A stretch of DNA of 64,000 nucleotides from Bordetella genomosp. 11 (GCF_002261215.1 NZ_NEVS01000004.1:310001-374000); one strand, 5' to 3'. Counted from the first letter of the stretch, positions 29,308 through 38,480 are shown. Numbers and translations: made by a program. The notes: generated from the sequence alone by a model not told the origin.

Positions 29308-29374
29308 GATTCCTCCTGAGGGCCGTCTCCGCATCCGGCGTACCGCGAGCCGGGGTATTGCGCGGCCGGAGCGT

Positions 29375-29830
29375 TCAGTTCGTGGCCTTGCCGCCGATGG
29401 CGTGGCTGTTCGGCGATTCGCCGCGCGCCTGGTAGTCGCGCCAACGCTGGCGCGCGGCCGGGCGGTCCTCGCCGTCCGCGGACACGATCTCCAGTATGCG
29501 CGGGAATGCGTCGTAATGGGGCGGGCAATGATCGTCCAGGTTGAGCAACCAGGGCGCGGGGCGGTCGGCCGTGGCGGGCGGGACCGCCGCGGCCGGGTCG
29601 GACGCCGTCAGGACGACGGGCGTTTCGGCCGCCAGAGGGTCGGTCGCCAGGACGTGCGGCACGAAGGAAATGTCGTCGAAGGCCCACAGCATGCGGTCGA
29701 AGGCATTCAGCCGCACGGGATCGGCGCAGTACACCACCAGCGGCTGGCCTGCCAGGTATTGCTTGCGCGCCACCTGGCAGGCGGTGCGCAGCCTGTCCGG
29801 CGCGCCGAAGGCGAAGTCGATGCGAGCCAT
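29375..29830 (-). CDS. holC: DNA polymerase III chi subunit
   Basis: Chi subunit of the clamp-loader complex, linking psi to SSB. 151 residues. The N-terminal MARIDFAFGAPDRLRTACQV and the LVVYCADPVRLNAFDRMLW motif, followed by FDDISFVPH, match HolC. It lies directly after pepA in the same direction, the typical pepA-holC pair in proteobacteria. The gap to pepA is about 34 bp. Confidence 0.9.
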   Translation of the reverse strand: MARIDFAFGAPDRLRTACQVARKQYLAGQPLVVYCADPVRLNAFDRMLWAFDDISFVPHVLATDPLAAETPVVLTASDPAAAVPPATADRPAPWLLNLDDHCPPHYDAFPRILEIVSADGEDRPAARQRWRDYQARGESPNSHAIGGKATN

Positions 29831-29864
29831 GGCCGTTGCGGTTCCCGTGATGCGCGTCCGGGCT

Positions 29865-31376
29865 TCAGAGCTGGTTCAGCAGGTATTGCATCAGCAGCGG
29901 GACCGGGCGTGCCGTCGAGCCCTTTTCCTTGCCGCCGCGCCAGGCCGTGCCGGCGATATCCAGGTGGGCCCACGGATACGCCTTGGCAAAGCGGGACAGG
30001 AAGCAGGCCGCCGTCACGGCGCCCGCCGGCGGGCCGCCGATATTGGCCATGTCGGCGAAATTGGACTTCAGTTGTTCCTGGTAGGCATCGTCCAGGGGCA
30101 TGCGCCAGGCCGTGTCCAGGGATTCCCGTCCGGCGCGCAGCAGGGCGTCCGCCAAGGCATCGTTCTTGGAGAACAGGCCGCTGTTGACGTTGCCCAGCGC
30201 CACCACGCAGGCGCCCGTCAGCGTGGCGATGTCGATGACCGCCGACGGCTTGAAGCGTTCCGCGTAGGTCAGCGCGTCGCACAGGATCAGGCGGCCTTCG
30301 GCGTCGGTATTGAGGATTTCGATGGTCTGGCCCGACATGCTGGTGACCACGTCGCCGGGCTTGTTGGCCTTGCCGCTGGGCATGTTCTCGCAGGTCGGGA
30401 TCAGGCCCACGACGTCCAGCGGCAGTTGCAGTTCGGCCAACGCGCGGAAGGCACCCAGCACGCTGGCGGCGCCGCACATGTCGAACTTCATTTCATCCAT
30501 GGTGGCGGCGGGCTTGATGGAAATGCCGCCCGAATCGAAGGTGATGCCCTTGCCAACCAGCACGATGGGGCCGGCTCCGTCCTTGGTCGTCTTGCGGGCG
30601 GGCTTGCCCGCATGCCGCAGGACGATGAAGCGCGGCGGTTCGTCCGATCCCCGCGCCACGGATAGGAAGGCTCCCATGCCCAGGGCTTCGATCTGCTTGC
30701 GGTCCATGACCTGGACCTTCACCGTTTTGTACGCGCGTTCCAGCTTGCGGGCGGTCTCGCCCAGGTAGGTCGGCGTGCACAGGTTGCCCGGCAGGTTGCC
30801 CAGGGTGCGCGCGAGTTCCATGCCGTTGGCGATGGCGCCGCCTTCACGCAGGCCGGCCTGTACGTGGGTGGCATCGCTGCGTTCGATGCAGTGGACGATT
30901 TTGCGCAGCTTGGGACGGGTCTCGCGGTCGGGCTTGCCGAAACTTTCGTCGTAGTGATAAGTGGCGTTGCCGGCGGCGATGGCCGCCTGGCGCGCGCGGG
31001 CGCGTATCGGGGTGCCCTCGATCGGGACGGAGACAAGCGTGGAGGCGCCTTCGGTCAACTGGGCACTGACGCAATAGGCGGCGAACGCCTGTTCCGCGGC
31101 GGCATGCGCCCGGGCGGAGTATTCCTCCTGCTTGCCCAGGCCCACCAGCACGACACGCTGCGCCGACACGCCGGGCAGCGAGCGCAGCAGCAGCGTGGTG
31201 CCCTGGCGGGCGCGGAACTCGGATTTCACTACTGTACGCAGCGCACCGTTGCTGGCGCGATCAATCAGGTCGGCCGCGGCAGTCAGGACGCCTTCGGCGA
31301 AGACACCCACTGCCAGCGCGGCGGTCTTGACCTGGTGCAGGGAGGCGGTGCTGTGTGTGCTAAATTCCAATGACAT
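29865..31376 (-). CDS. pepA: Leucyl aminopeptidase PepA
   Basis: M17 zinc/manganese aminopeptidase; in E. coli it also acts in XerCD site resolution. The signature NTDAEGRLILCDAL is present, and the upstream VGKGITFDSGGISIKP carries the metal-binding Lys and Asp. 503 residues from the start MSLEFSTHST. The ATG is 53 bp from the divergent lptF ATG, so the two promoters share a very short region. Confidence 0.95.
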   Translation of the reverse strand: MSLEFSTHSTASLHQVKTAALAVGVFAEGVLTAAADLIDRASNGALRTVVKSEFRARQGTTLLLRSLPGVSAQRVVLVGLGKQEEYSARAHAAAEQAFAAYCVSAQLTEGASTLVSVPIEGTPIRARARQAAIAAGNATYHYDESFGKPDRETRPKLRKIVHCIERSDATHVQAGLREGGAIANGMELARTLGNLPGNLCTPTYLGETARKLERAYKTVKVQVMDRKQIEALGMGAFLSVARGSDEPPRFIVLRHAGKPARKTTKDGAGPIVLVGKGITFDSGGISIKPAATMDEMKFDMCGAASVLGAFRALAELQLPLDVVGLIPTCENMPSGKANKPGDVVTSMSGQTIEILNTDAEGRLILCDALTYAERFKPSAVIDIATLTGACVVALGNVNSGLFSKNDALADALLRAGRESLDTAWRMPLDDAYQEQLKSNFADMANIGGPPAGAVTAACFLSRFAKAYPWAHLDIAGTAWRGGKEKGSTARPVPLLMQYLLNQL

Positions 31377-31429
31377 TGAAGGCGTTCCCGTATGCGTCGA
31401 TAATTGGCGATTATCTCGCATATTCTCCC

Positions 31430-32569
31430 ATGTCTCTATTCAAACGATCGGTTGTCAGCGAGATCACCAGCCACGCTGGCGTTGTCTTCTCTACGCTCGT
31501 GGTGGTCTGGCTCAGCGTGCTGCTGGTGCGCCTGCTGGGCGAAGCCGCGGGCGGTACCATCGGTCCGGACGTTGTGTTCGGCCTGGCGGCGTTTTCCACC
31601 ATCACCGCGCTGCCCACCATTCTTTCCGTGGCGCTGTTCATCGCCGTGCTGACCACGGTCACGCGCAATTACCGCGAATCGGAAATGGTCGTCTGGTTCG
31701 CCAGCGGCCTGTCGCTGGCCGATTGGCTGCGCCCCGTCATGCGCGTGGCGGTGCCGGTGGGCGTGATGGTGGCGGTCCTGACACTGGTGGCGTCGCCCTG
31801 GGCTTATCGGCAGATCGGCGAATACCGCCAGCGGTTCGAGCAGCGCTCGGACCTGTCCAAGGTAACGGCGGGGCAGTTCGGCGAATCCCAGGATGGCGCA
31901 CGGGTTTTCTTCGCCGAAGAACCCACCAAAAAGGGCGACGAACTGGGCCACGTCTTCGTGCGCGCGATCGATCCGGAGTGGCTCAGCGTACTGACCGCGG
32001 CCAGCGCACGCACGGAAACGATGCCCAACGGCGATCGTTTCCTGGTCCTGAGCGCGGGACATCGGTATGACCTCAAGCCGGGTTCGGCGGAATTCCGCAT
32101 GGTCAATTTCGGTCAGTACGGCGTGCGGCTGGAAAGCAAGTCCACCGCCGATCCCGCCGCCGAGGCCCGCGCTGCCGCCGAACGCTCCAGCAAAGCGCGC
32201 AGTACCTTTCAACTGATCGAGGACAATACCCTCAATGCCTGGTCGCAGGTGATGTGGCGTATTTCCATGCCCGTGGCGGCGCTGGTCCTGGCCATCATGG
32301 CGATACCGCTGGGCGCCGTGAATCCGCGGCTGGGGCGCTCCGGCGACCTGCTGATCGCGGGGCTCGTGGCCTTGCTTTACATGAACCTGATCAATCTGTT
32401 CCGCGCCTGGATCGCCGATGGCCGCATACCCTTCGGTCTGGGCTGGTGGCCGGTGCACGCCGGGCTCATGGCCTTCGCGATGTATCTGTTCATGCGACGG
32501 TTGCGGGTCAAGGCTCCGAAGGACAGGGGCGACCGCAAGCCGCCATCGGCGGGAGCCGCGACAGCCTAG
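31430..32569 (+). CDS. lptF: LPS export permease LptF
   Basis: Inner-membrane permease of the LptB2FG lipopolysaccharide extractor (YjgP family). It starts MSLFKRSVVSEI and has three transmembrane helices before and three after a periplasmic jellyroll domain (about residues 125-260). 379 residues. Divergent from pepA, the conserved place for lptF. Its partner lptG normally follows directly; here mmsA does instead, so lptG must be elsewhere. Confidence 0.93.
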   Translation: MSLFKRSVVSEITSHAGVVFSTLVVVWLSVLLVRLLGEAAGGTIGPDVVFGLAAFSTITALPTILSVALFIAVLTTVTRNYRESEMVVWFASGLSLADWLRPVMRVAVPVGVMVAVLTLVASPWAYRQIGEYRQRFEQRSDLSKVTAGQFGESQDGARVFFAEEPTKKGDELGHVFVRAIDPEWLSVLTAASARTETMPNGDRFLVLSAGHRYDLKPGSAEFRMVNFGQYGVRLESKSTADPAAEARAAAERSSKARSTFQLIEDNTLNAWSQVMWRISMPVAALVLAIMAIPLGAVNPRLGRSGDLLIAGLVALLYMNLINLFRAWIADGRIPFGLGWWPVHAGLMAFAMYLFMRRLRVKAPKDRGDRKPPSAGAATA

Positions 32570-32800
32570 GCGGGCGCGTCGGGCGCTTGCCCGGCACCGT
32601 CTCGCCCGGGCGCGGCAGCCCGGTCCCTTCCCATCCCGAATTCCCTGTTGCGTTACACCCTGTACGTTGGCTTCCGCGCCCGCGTCCAGGGTGTTTTTCA
32701 TGGCGGGGGTTTCCTCTACACTGGCTGCATAAGGCCAGGGCCCGCCGCAACCATGACGGGCTACCGGACGACGATTCCCACAAGGAACCAGGAGGAGACC

Positions 32801-34294
32801 ATGAAGGAAATCCCGCGCATACCGTTGCTGATCGGCGGCGAACGCATCCAATCCCGCGCCGGCCAATGGCGTGACGTTATCAATCCCGCCACGCAGGAAG
32901 TCGTGGCGCAAGTGCCTTATGCCACCCCGGAAGAACTGGACCGGGCGGTGGCGAATGCCAAGGAAGCCTTCAAGACCTGGCGCAACAGCGGCCAGGGCGC
33001 GCGCATGCGTGTCATGCTGAAGCTGCAGCAGTTGATGCGCGAAAACACCGGCAAGCTCGCCGAACTGATCACCCGGGAACACGGCAAGACCCTGCCGGAT
33101 GCAGAGGGAGAGGTCGGACGGGGGCTGGAGGTCGTCGAACATGCCTGCGCCATCGCCAGCCTGCAACTGGGCGAGTACGCGGAGAACGCGGCGTCCGGCA
33201 TCGATGTCTATACGCTGATCCAGCCGCTGGGCGTATGCGCGGGCATCACGGCCTTCAATTTCCCGGTCATGCTGCCTTGCTTCATGTTCCCCATCGCGGT
33301 GGCCTGCGGCAATACCTTCGTGCTGAAGCCCTCCGAGCAGGACCCTTCATCGTCCCTGTTCCTGGCCGAACTGGCGCTCGAGGCGGGCCTGCCGCCCGGC
33401 GTGCTGAATGTCGTCCATGGCGGCGCGGACACCGCCATCGCGTTGTGCGAGCACCCCGATATCAAGGCGGTTTCCTTTATCGGTTCGACCCGCGTGGGCA
33501 CGGAAATCTATCGCCGCGCTTCCGATGCCGGCAAGCGATGCCAGGCCATGATGGGCGCCAAGAACCACTGCGTGATCCTGCCGGACGCCGACCCTGAAGT
33601 CGCCTTGAACCAGCTGCTGGGCGCGGCCTTCGGGGCCGCCGGCCAGCGCTGCATGGCGGCCTCGGTGGCGGTCTTCGTGGGGGCCTCGCGCGATTGGCTG
33701 CCGGAATTCGTCGCCCGCGCCAGGCAACTCAAGGTCAATGCTGGCACGGACCGCAACGCCGACCTGGGGCCGCTGGTGTCGCAGGCCGCCAAGGCGCGCG
33801 TGGAAAGCCTGATCCAGCACGGCGTGGACGAGGGTGCCGAACTCCTGCTGGATGGCCGCGGCATCCGGGTTGCCGGATTCGAACAGGGCAATTTCGTCGG
33901 TCCCACCGTATTTGGCGGCGTGCGCGGCGGCATGAAGGTCTATACCGAAGAAATCTTCGGACCCGTCCTGTGCGTGGTGGGCGTCGAGACGCTGGAAGAG
34001 GCCGTCGAATTCATCAACGCCAATCCCAATGGCAACGGCGTGGCCCTGTTCACGCAGGATGGCGGCGCGGCGCGCTATTTCCAGAACAACATCGACGTCG
34101 GGCAGGTGGGCATCAATATCCCCATCCCCGTGCCGGTGGCCTGGTTCAGCTTTACGGGATCGCGCGGCTCCAAGCTGGGTGACCTGGGGCCGAACGGCAA
34201 GCAGGCGGTGCAGTTCTGGACTCAAACCAAGACCGTCACCGCGCGCTGGGCCGCCCATGGACGCACGGTCAATACGACCATCACGATGCGTTGA
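32801..34294 (+). CDS. mmsA: CoA-acylating methylmalonate-semialdehyde dehydrogenase
   Basis: Converts methylmalonate or malonate semialdehyde to propionyl- or acetyl-CoA in valine, inositol and beta-alanine breakdown. The NAD-binding SFIGSTRVGTEIY and catalytic Cys in AAGQRCMAASVAV mark the aldehyde dehydrogenase fold. AKNHCVILPDAD is typical of MmsA. 497 residues. The start is preceded by GGAGGAG. The usual partner mmsB is not beside it. The 231-bp upstream region shows no firm promoter. Its 3' end overlaps the convergent MFS gene by 14 bases. Confidence 0.93.
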   Translation: MKEIPRIPLLIGGERIQSRAGQWRDVINPATQEVVAQVPYATPEELDRAVANAKEAFKTWRNSGQGARMRVMLKLQQLMRENTGKLAELITREHGKTLPDAEGEVGRGLEVVEHACAIASLQLGEYAENAASGIDVYTLIQPLGVCAGITAFNFPVMLPCFMFPIAVACGNTFVLKPSEQDPSSSLFLAELALEAGLPPGVLNVVHGGADTAIALCEHPDIKAVSFIGSTRVGTEIYRRASDAGKRCQAMMGAKNHCVILPDADPEVALNQLLGAAFGAAGQRCMAASVAVFVGASRDWLPEFVARARQLKVNAGTDRNADLGPLVSQAAKARVESLIQHGVDEGAELLLDGRGIRVAGFEQGNFVGPTVFGGVRGGMKVYTEEIFGPVLCVVGVETLEEAVEFINANPNGNGVALFTQDGGAARYFQNNIDVGQVGINIPIPVPVAWFSFTGSRGSKLGDLGPNGKQAVQFWTQTKTVTARWAAHGRTVNTTITMR

Positions 34295-35531
34295 CGCGCG
34301 CGGCAGCCGTGCCCGAGGGCTGGCCGCCGCCGGCGACCAGCCCGATCAGCAGCACGATGACCAGCATGGCGGCCGCGTCCAGGAACAGCAGGCGGTGGTT
34401 GCCCCCCGTTGCGTTGAACTGCGCGGAAAAGCCATAGGCGGCGATGGCCAGGCTGATGGCCGATGTGACGCTGGCCCGGGACCAGGCGATGTTCTGTCGC
34501 GTCGCATTGTGCTCGACCACTTCGTGCACCCGGGCCAGGGCAAGGGGAACCATGCCCGGCGCGAAAGTCCCGGTGATGACGGTCAGAAGACCCAGCACCA
34601 GCAGATTGCTGCTGGCGTAAAGCCCCAGGAATACGACAGCCATCACGACCGAGACGATGCTGACCGTCGACTTCGCTCCCAGGCGGTCGGCCAGGTAGCC
34701 ATACAGCGGCGGACCCGCGATCGCGCCCACGCCATAGATCGCCCAGAACACCGATCCCAGGTGCGTGCCGCGTCCAAGACCGCGGGCGATGAAATCGACC
34801 AGGAAGATCATCGTCGGCACGGCGGCGCCGGCCATCAGCCCGTATTGAAGATAGAGCCATCCCACATCCCGCCCGAAGCGCGCGGGTCGCGTGGAATGGG
34901 GCGCCGATGGTGACGGGGCGGAAGCAAGCTTGCTGGACGGCCAGGCGAACCAGCTGACCGCCGTCAAAAGGGCGGAAATCACGCCCAGGCCGATCCAGGT
35001 TTGCGCCAGGCCCAACTCCAGCAACAGCGGAATGACGGTGCCGGACCCCGCGATGCCCAGCCCTAGTCCCAGGAAGATGGCGCCTCCCGCGGCGCCCTTG
35101 CGGGCCGGCGGGACATGGGGAAATATCGTCCCCGCGACTAGCACCATGACGACGCCGCCGGCAATGCCCGACGCGAAGCGCCAGCCGAAGTACCACCAGA
35201 ACGACAAGGGCAGCGCACAGGCGAAGAATGCGGCGGAAATCAACAGCATCATCAGCCGCAATACGTGTTCGTTGGCCAGGCGCGAGGCCAGGGGCCGGCC
35301 CATCAGCGCGCCGACGACATAGCCGGCCAGGTTGGCGGAACCAAGATAGACCACCACGGAGGGCGCGAACCACTGCGCGTGTATCAGTTCCGGTATCAGC
35401 GGCGTGAAGGCGAAGCGGGCGAGCCCGATGCTGTCCAGGCTGGCACACAGGCCGGCGAATATGTATCGCCAGACGAGCATCCGGTCGATGGCTCGGGGCG
35501 ATAAGCGGGAGGCGGAAGAGGAGCTCGGCAT
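34281..35531 (-). CDS. MFS transporter, YbfB/YjiJ type
   Basis: Twelve-helix major facilitator protein of 416 residues. The N-terminal SIGLARFAFTPLIPELI motif is the hallmark of the YbfB/YjiJ group, most of which have unknown substrates. Divergent from a tetR gene with a compact triple operator between them. A likely promoter on this strand is TTGACT (35617-35612), 17 bp, ACTAAT (35594-35589), fully inside the operator array, so TetR should repress it. Confidence 0.88.
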   Translation of the reverse strand: MPSSSSASRLSPRAIDRMLVWRYIFAGLCASLDSIGLARFAFTPLIPELIHAQWFAPSVVVYLGSANLAGYVVGALMGRPLASRLANEHVLRLMMLLISAAFFACALPLSFWWYFGWRFASGIAGGVVMVLVAGTIFPHVPPARKGAAGGAIFLGLGLGIAGSGTVIPLLLELGLAQTWIGLGVISALLTAVSWFAWPSSKLASAPSPSAPHSTRPARFGRDVGWLYLQYGLMAGAAVPTMIFLVDFIARGLGRGTHLGSVFWAIYGVGAIAGPPLYGYLADRLGAKSTVSIVSVVMAVVFLGLYASSNLLVLGLLTVITGTFAPGMVPLALARVHEVVEHNATRQNIAWSRASVTSAISLAIAAYGFSAQFNATGGNHRLLFLDAAAMLVIVLLIGLVAGGGQPSGTAAARVNAS

Positions 35532-35583
35532 TTTGATCAGCGTTGTGAAGGGCGCGGTTGGCCGCGGCCGGCGGGTCGGTTGT

Positions 35584-35635
35584 TTGACATTAGTGTCAAG
35601 TTTGACAATCTAGTCAAGATTGACGCTTGTGTCAA
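35584..35635. promoter_or_regulatory. Three tandem TetR-type operators
   Basis: Three copies of the perfect palindrome TTGAC-N6-GTCAA lie at 35584-35599, 35602-35617 and 35620-35635, each start exactly 18 bp apart. They sit between the MFS and tetR starts and overlap candidate promoters for both. The third copy's TTGACG, with TCCAAT at 35644-35649 (18-bp spacer), may be the tetR promoter. TetR binding is inferred from position and symmetry. Confidence 0.8.
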
Positions 35636-35708
35636 GAATGTGCTCCAATCTTTGTAAAGGGCGCGGCGGCCATTACCTGGACCGCGACGCAACCGACCGG
35701 AGTACAAG

Positions 35709-36290
35709 ATGGCTGGAGTCCGCCAATTCGATGAGCGCGAGGCCCTGGACAAGGCCTTGGCCCTGTTCTGGAAGCAGGGCTATTCCAATACGACGATGCA
35801 GGAGCTGGCCGCCGCGACGGGCGTGCAGCGCGGATCCCTGTACAACGCTTATGGCGACAAGGAGACCTTGTTCCTGCGTGTGTTCGACGTCTACAGGGAG
35901 AGCTATGTCGAGCAGATGCGCAAAGCCCTGGACCATGCCGATCCCCGGGAAGCCTTGCGGCAATTCTTCGCGTTCGCGATAAGCATGATGACGACCGGCA
36001 CGCCGTCGCGCGGCTGCCTGAGCACCAAGACGGCGGTCGGTACGGAAGAACTCGACGAGCCCATGCGCGCCGTCATCCGGGGCCTGCTCGATGAAATCGA
36101 AGCGGCGCTTTACGACCGGTTGACCCGCGCGGACGCGCAAGGGCGTCTGACTATGGACGCGCGGGACGCCGCCCGCATGATCGTGACCATGACGCGGGGT
36201 CTGGTGGTGATCGAGCGCGTCTACCAGGACGTTAAGCGCATGCGCAGGATGGCGGATCTGCTGATCGGCCAATTGTTGAAACCGGAATGA
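35709..36290 (+). CDS. TetR/AcrR family transcriptional regulator
   Basis: 193-residue repressor. The helix-turn-helix occupies about residues 8-55 (ALALFWKQGYSNTTMQELAA; ATGVQRGSLYNAYGDKETLF). The C-terminal ligand domain includes SRGCLSTKTAVG, common in the subfamily that often senses small electrophilic or biocide-like compounds. Divergent from an MFS transporter and followed by a VOC-domain gene after 76 bp, which may be cotranscribed. Probably autoregulated through the triple palindrome upstream. Confidence 0.92.
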   Translation: MAGVRQFDEREALDKALALFWKQGYSNTTMQELAAATGVQRGSLYNAYGDKETLFLRVFDVYRESYVEQMRKALDHADPREALRQFFAFAISMMTTGTPSRGCLSTKTAVGTEELDEPMRAVIRGLLDEIEAALYDRLTRADAQGRLTMDARDAARMIVTMTRGLVVIERVYQDVKRMRRMADLLIGQLLKPE

Positions 36291-36366
36291 AGCGAAGCCT
36301 GCGCGGTATCGCAGCGCTCCGTGGCCGCGACAGGGCCATGAGACATAGACCATCAGGAGACATCAA

Positions 36367-36723
36367 ATGGCGGTACGGCGTATCGTGACCAACATCGCTG
36401 CCCCTTCGATCGAACAGGTCAAACGCTTCTACCAAGCCCTGTTCGATCTGGATGTCATCATGGACCACGGCTGGCTGGTGACACTGTCGTCGGGCGAGTC
36501 TGCTCTTACCCAGGTAAGTATCGCGACGGAGGGCGGCTCCGGAACGCCGGTACCCGATCTTTCCATCGAAGTCGACGATGTCGACGAGGTGTATCGCCGT
36601 GCCAAGGCGCTCGGGCTCGATATGGTCTACGAGCTGACGGATGAACCTTGGGGCGTGCGGCGCTTCTTCGTCCGCGATCCGGTGGGTAAGCTGGTGAACA
36701 TCCTGGCGCACGGCAGAATGTGA
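36367..36723 (+). CDS. VOC / glyoxalase-fold protein
   Basis: 118-residue single vicinal-oxygen-chelate domain protein with two beta-alpha-beta-beta-beta modules (TNIAAPSIEQVKRFYQALFD; PDLSIEVDDVDEVYRRAKAL). The ending WGVRRFFVRDPVGKLVNIL is a common resistance/dioxygenase-type motif. AGGAG lies before the ATG. Its location after tetR and opposite an MFS exporter suggests a role with a small toxic compound, but no substrate can be named. Confidence 0.85.
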   Translation: MAVRRIVTNIAAPSIEQVKRFYQALFDLDVIMDHGWLVTLSSGESALTQVSIATEGGSGTPVPDLSIEVDDVDEVYRRAKALGLDMVYELTDEPWGVRRFFVRDPVGKLVNILAHGRM

Positions 36724-36798
36724 TAAAGCGCTTCGTCAGCCCGATTCATCGACAATCTCGTGCTGCAGGTTAGGGCAGAAGCCATTATCAGAGGCCTC

Positions 36799-37509
36799 GT
36801 GACGAATCCCGCGCACGCTATCCGTACAGAGCCGTTCCGCCATCGGCTGATCATTGTCGAAGGCATCATGGGGTCGGGCAAGTCAACGACCATGCGCTTC
36901 ATAGCCAAGGCTCTTGAAGAGTCGGGGCGGTTGGCGTTGCCCATACATGAAAGGACAGAGCCGCACCCAGTCCGCGCAACCGATGATCTCGAGCATTGGT
37001 TTGAGCCATGGCGGGATGCGACGCCGCGGCAGCTTGCGTCCAGCGCACTGGCCAGGTGGGCCGCATTCGTCGAAAAGGCTCGGAATGATTCGACTATTCC
37101 CGTATTGGACGGCCAGCTATTTCATGGGGACCTGACCCATCTCCTGCTGATGGATGCGGATGCTGCTCTGATTGCGGACTACGTGCGGGCCTTGGCTGCG
37201 ACCGTTGCGCCGCTCAGCCCGTTCGTGCTGTATCTCTGGCAAGAGGACGTCGAAAAAGCAATCCGGACGGTCTGTACGGAGCGTGGCCCCGAATGGGTGA
37301 ACTATCAGGTGAATTGGAAGCTTGCCGGTCCGTACTGTGTTCGCCAAGGCTACCGAGGGCTGGCGGGTTTGATCTCCTTGTATCGCGACTACCGGGACCT
37401 GACGGACCGTCTCTTTGAAGAGATACCCCTTGCGAAAATGGCAATCGAGAATTCCCGGAGAGAGTGGGCGGCCTATCAGCGGCAGATTATGACGGCGTTG
37501 GGACTGTAG
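36799..37509 (+). CDS. P-loop NTPase, nucleoside-kinase-like, function unknown
   Basis: About 236 residues. The Walker A loop GIMGSGKSTTM follows a hydrophobic strand (HRLIIVE). A second acidic element, PVLDGQLFHGD, lies where nucleoside and thymidylate kinases have their DR motif. The C-terminal half is rich in Arg, Tyr and Trp (YRDYRDLTDRLF). This layout suggests a small-molecule or nucleoside kinase, but I do not recognise the family. I chose GTG 36799 (AGAGG upstream); GTG 36760 would add 13 residues. Base composition is visibly less GC-rich than its neighbours, hinting at transfer along with the next gene. Confidence 0.7.
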   Translation: MTNPAHAIRTEPFRHRLIIVEGIMGSGKSTTMRFIAKALEESGRLALPIHERTEPHPVRATDDLEHWFEPWRDATPRQLASSALARWAAFVEKARNDSTIPVLDGQLFHGDLTHLLLMDADAALIADYVRALAATVAPLSPFVLYLWQEDVEKAIRTVCTERGPEWVNYQVNWKLAGPYCVRQGYRGLAGLISLYRDYRDLTDRLFEEIPLAKMAIENSRREWAAYQRQIMTALGL

Positions 37510-37556
37510 GTGCAAAGCAATGCCGAAGGACCCACGGCCAACGACTGGGGGTGTCA

Positions 37557-38276
37557 ATGAGACGGATCCTTGCCATAGGTGGTGGCGGCTTCATGATGGA
37601 AGACGCCTTATCTCCAATCGATGAGTATCTGGTTCAGCTCACGGGGAAAGCGCGGCCACGGATCTGTTATCTCGCAACGGCTGGCGGAGATCTTCCTGCG
37701 CATCTCGAAAAATTTCACGCCGTCTACGGCAATTTGGGCTGTGAAACGTCGCACCTGGCGTTCTTCCGGCGACCGGATTCGCGGGCTATTCCAGTTGCGA
37801 GCTTGCGCGAAGCGCTTCTGGAACAGAACGCCATATTTGTCGGCGGTGGCAACACCAAGTCTGCGCTTGCCGTCTGGCGCGAATGGGGCCTCGATACGGT
37901 GTTGCGGGAGGCTTGGGAGAGCAATGTCGTTCTTGCGGGCATGAGCGCCGGCGCAATGTGCTGGTTCGAGGCCGGCCTGACCGATTCGTTCCGTGACGGC
38001 TCTTATCGTCCACTGGACTGCTTGGGACTCTTGCCTGGTGGCTGCGCGACTCATTACAGCAGTGATGGAAAGAAGCGTCAGGATCTACATGCCGTACAAC
38101 GGGCGGGAACGATGCCGCCATCCATTGCCATCGATGATTTTGCTGCCGCGGTCTACGCCGGCATTGCATTGGAAAGCGTGCTTGCTTGGCGAACTGGCTC
38201 TACCGCTTATCAGGTTCGTTGCGAAGGCGAGGCGGTGACCGAAATGGCGTTGCCGGTCAAGCAAATCGGTCGATAG
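37557..38276 (+). CDS. pepE: Peptidase E (family S51)
   Basis: Serine peptidase of the dipeptidase E / cyanophycinase family, typically cleaving Asp-X dipeptides in the cytoplasm. It begins MRRILAIGGGGFMME. The nucleophile Ser is in AGMSAGAMCWFEAG (about residue 130), and the His is in GCATHYSSDGKKRQD. 239 residues, full length. A run of G precedes the ATG. Its codon use is less GC-biased than surrounding genes. It follows the P-loop gene by 47 bp and could be cotranscribed with it. Confidence 0.88.
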   Translation: MRRILAIGGGGFMMEDALSPIDEYLVQLTGKARPRICYLATAGGDLPAHLEKFHAVYGNLGCETSHLAFFRRPDSRAIPVASLREALLEQNAIFVGGGNTKSALAVWREWGLDTVLREAWESNVVLAGMSAGAMCWFEAGLTDSFRDGSYRPLDCLGLLPGGCATHYSSDGKKRQDLHAVQRAGTMPPSIAIDDFAAAVYAGIALESVLAWRTGSTAYQVRCEGEAVTEMALPVKQIGR

Positions 38277-38427
38277 ATTGAAGGGTCTGCCGCAGCTTTG
38301 GCGGCGACGAATCGAAGTTCATTCACGGTCGGTATCGATCGCCGGAATGATAGGCACGTAAGGTATGTCACACCTGAGCGCTACGGTCTTTCCACCGATG
38401 GGCAGAAGCATAGACCGTAAAGTAATT

Positions 38428-38455
38428 TAGAAATATCTCTTTATTACTTATAATT
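38428..38455 (+). promoter_or_regulatory. Putative promoter of the CysB-type regulator
   Basis: TTAGAA (38428-38433) and TATAAT (38450-38455) with a 16-bp spacer lie in an AT-rich island (38415-38460) that stands out from the GC-rich DNA. The 204-bp region 38277-38480 contains no gene. The ATG is 26 bases after the TATAAT. Confidence 0.55.
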
Positions 38456-38480
38456 GGATTCCCTCCTAGGAATCCGCTTC

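Noticed and set aside
31436..33166. Minus-strand 576-codon open frame
   Set aside because: Antisense to lptF and the start of mmsA.
34222..35448. 408-codon frame antisense or out of frame within the MFS gene
   Set aside because: Same strand as the MFS gene but a different frame, with Arg/Gly-rich composition; the in-frame 416-residue protein has clear helices.
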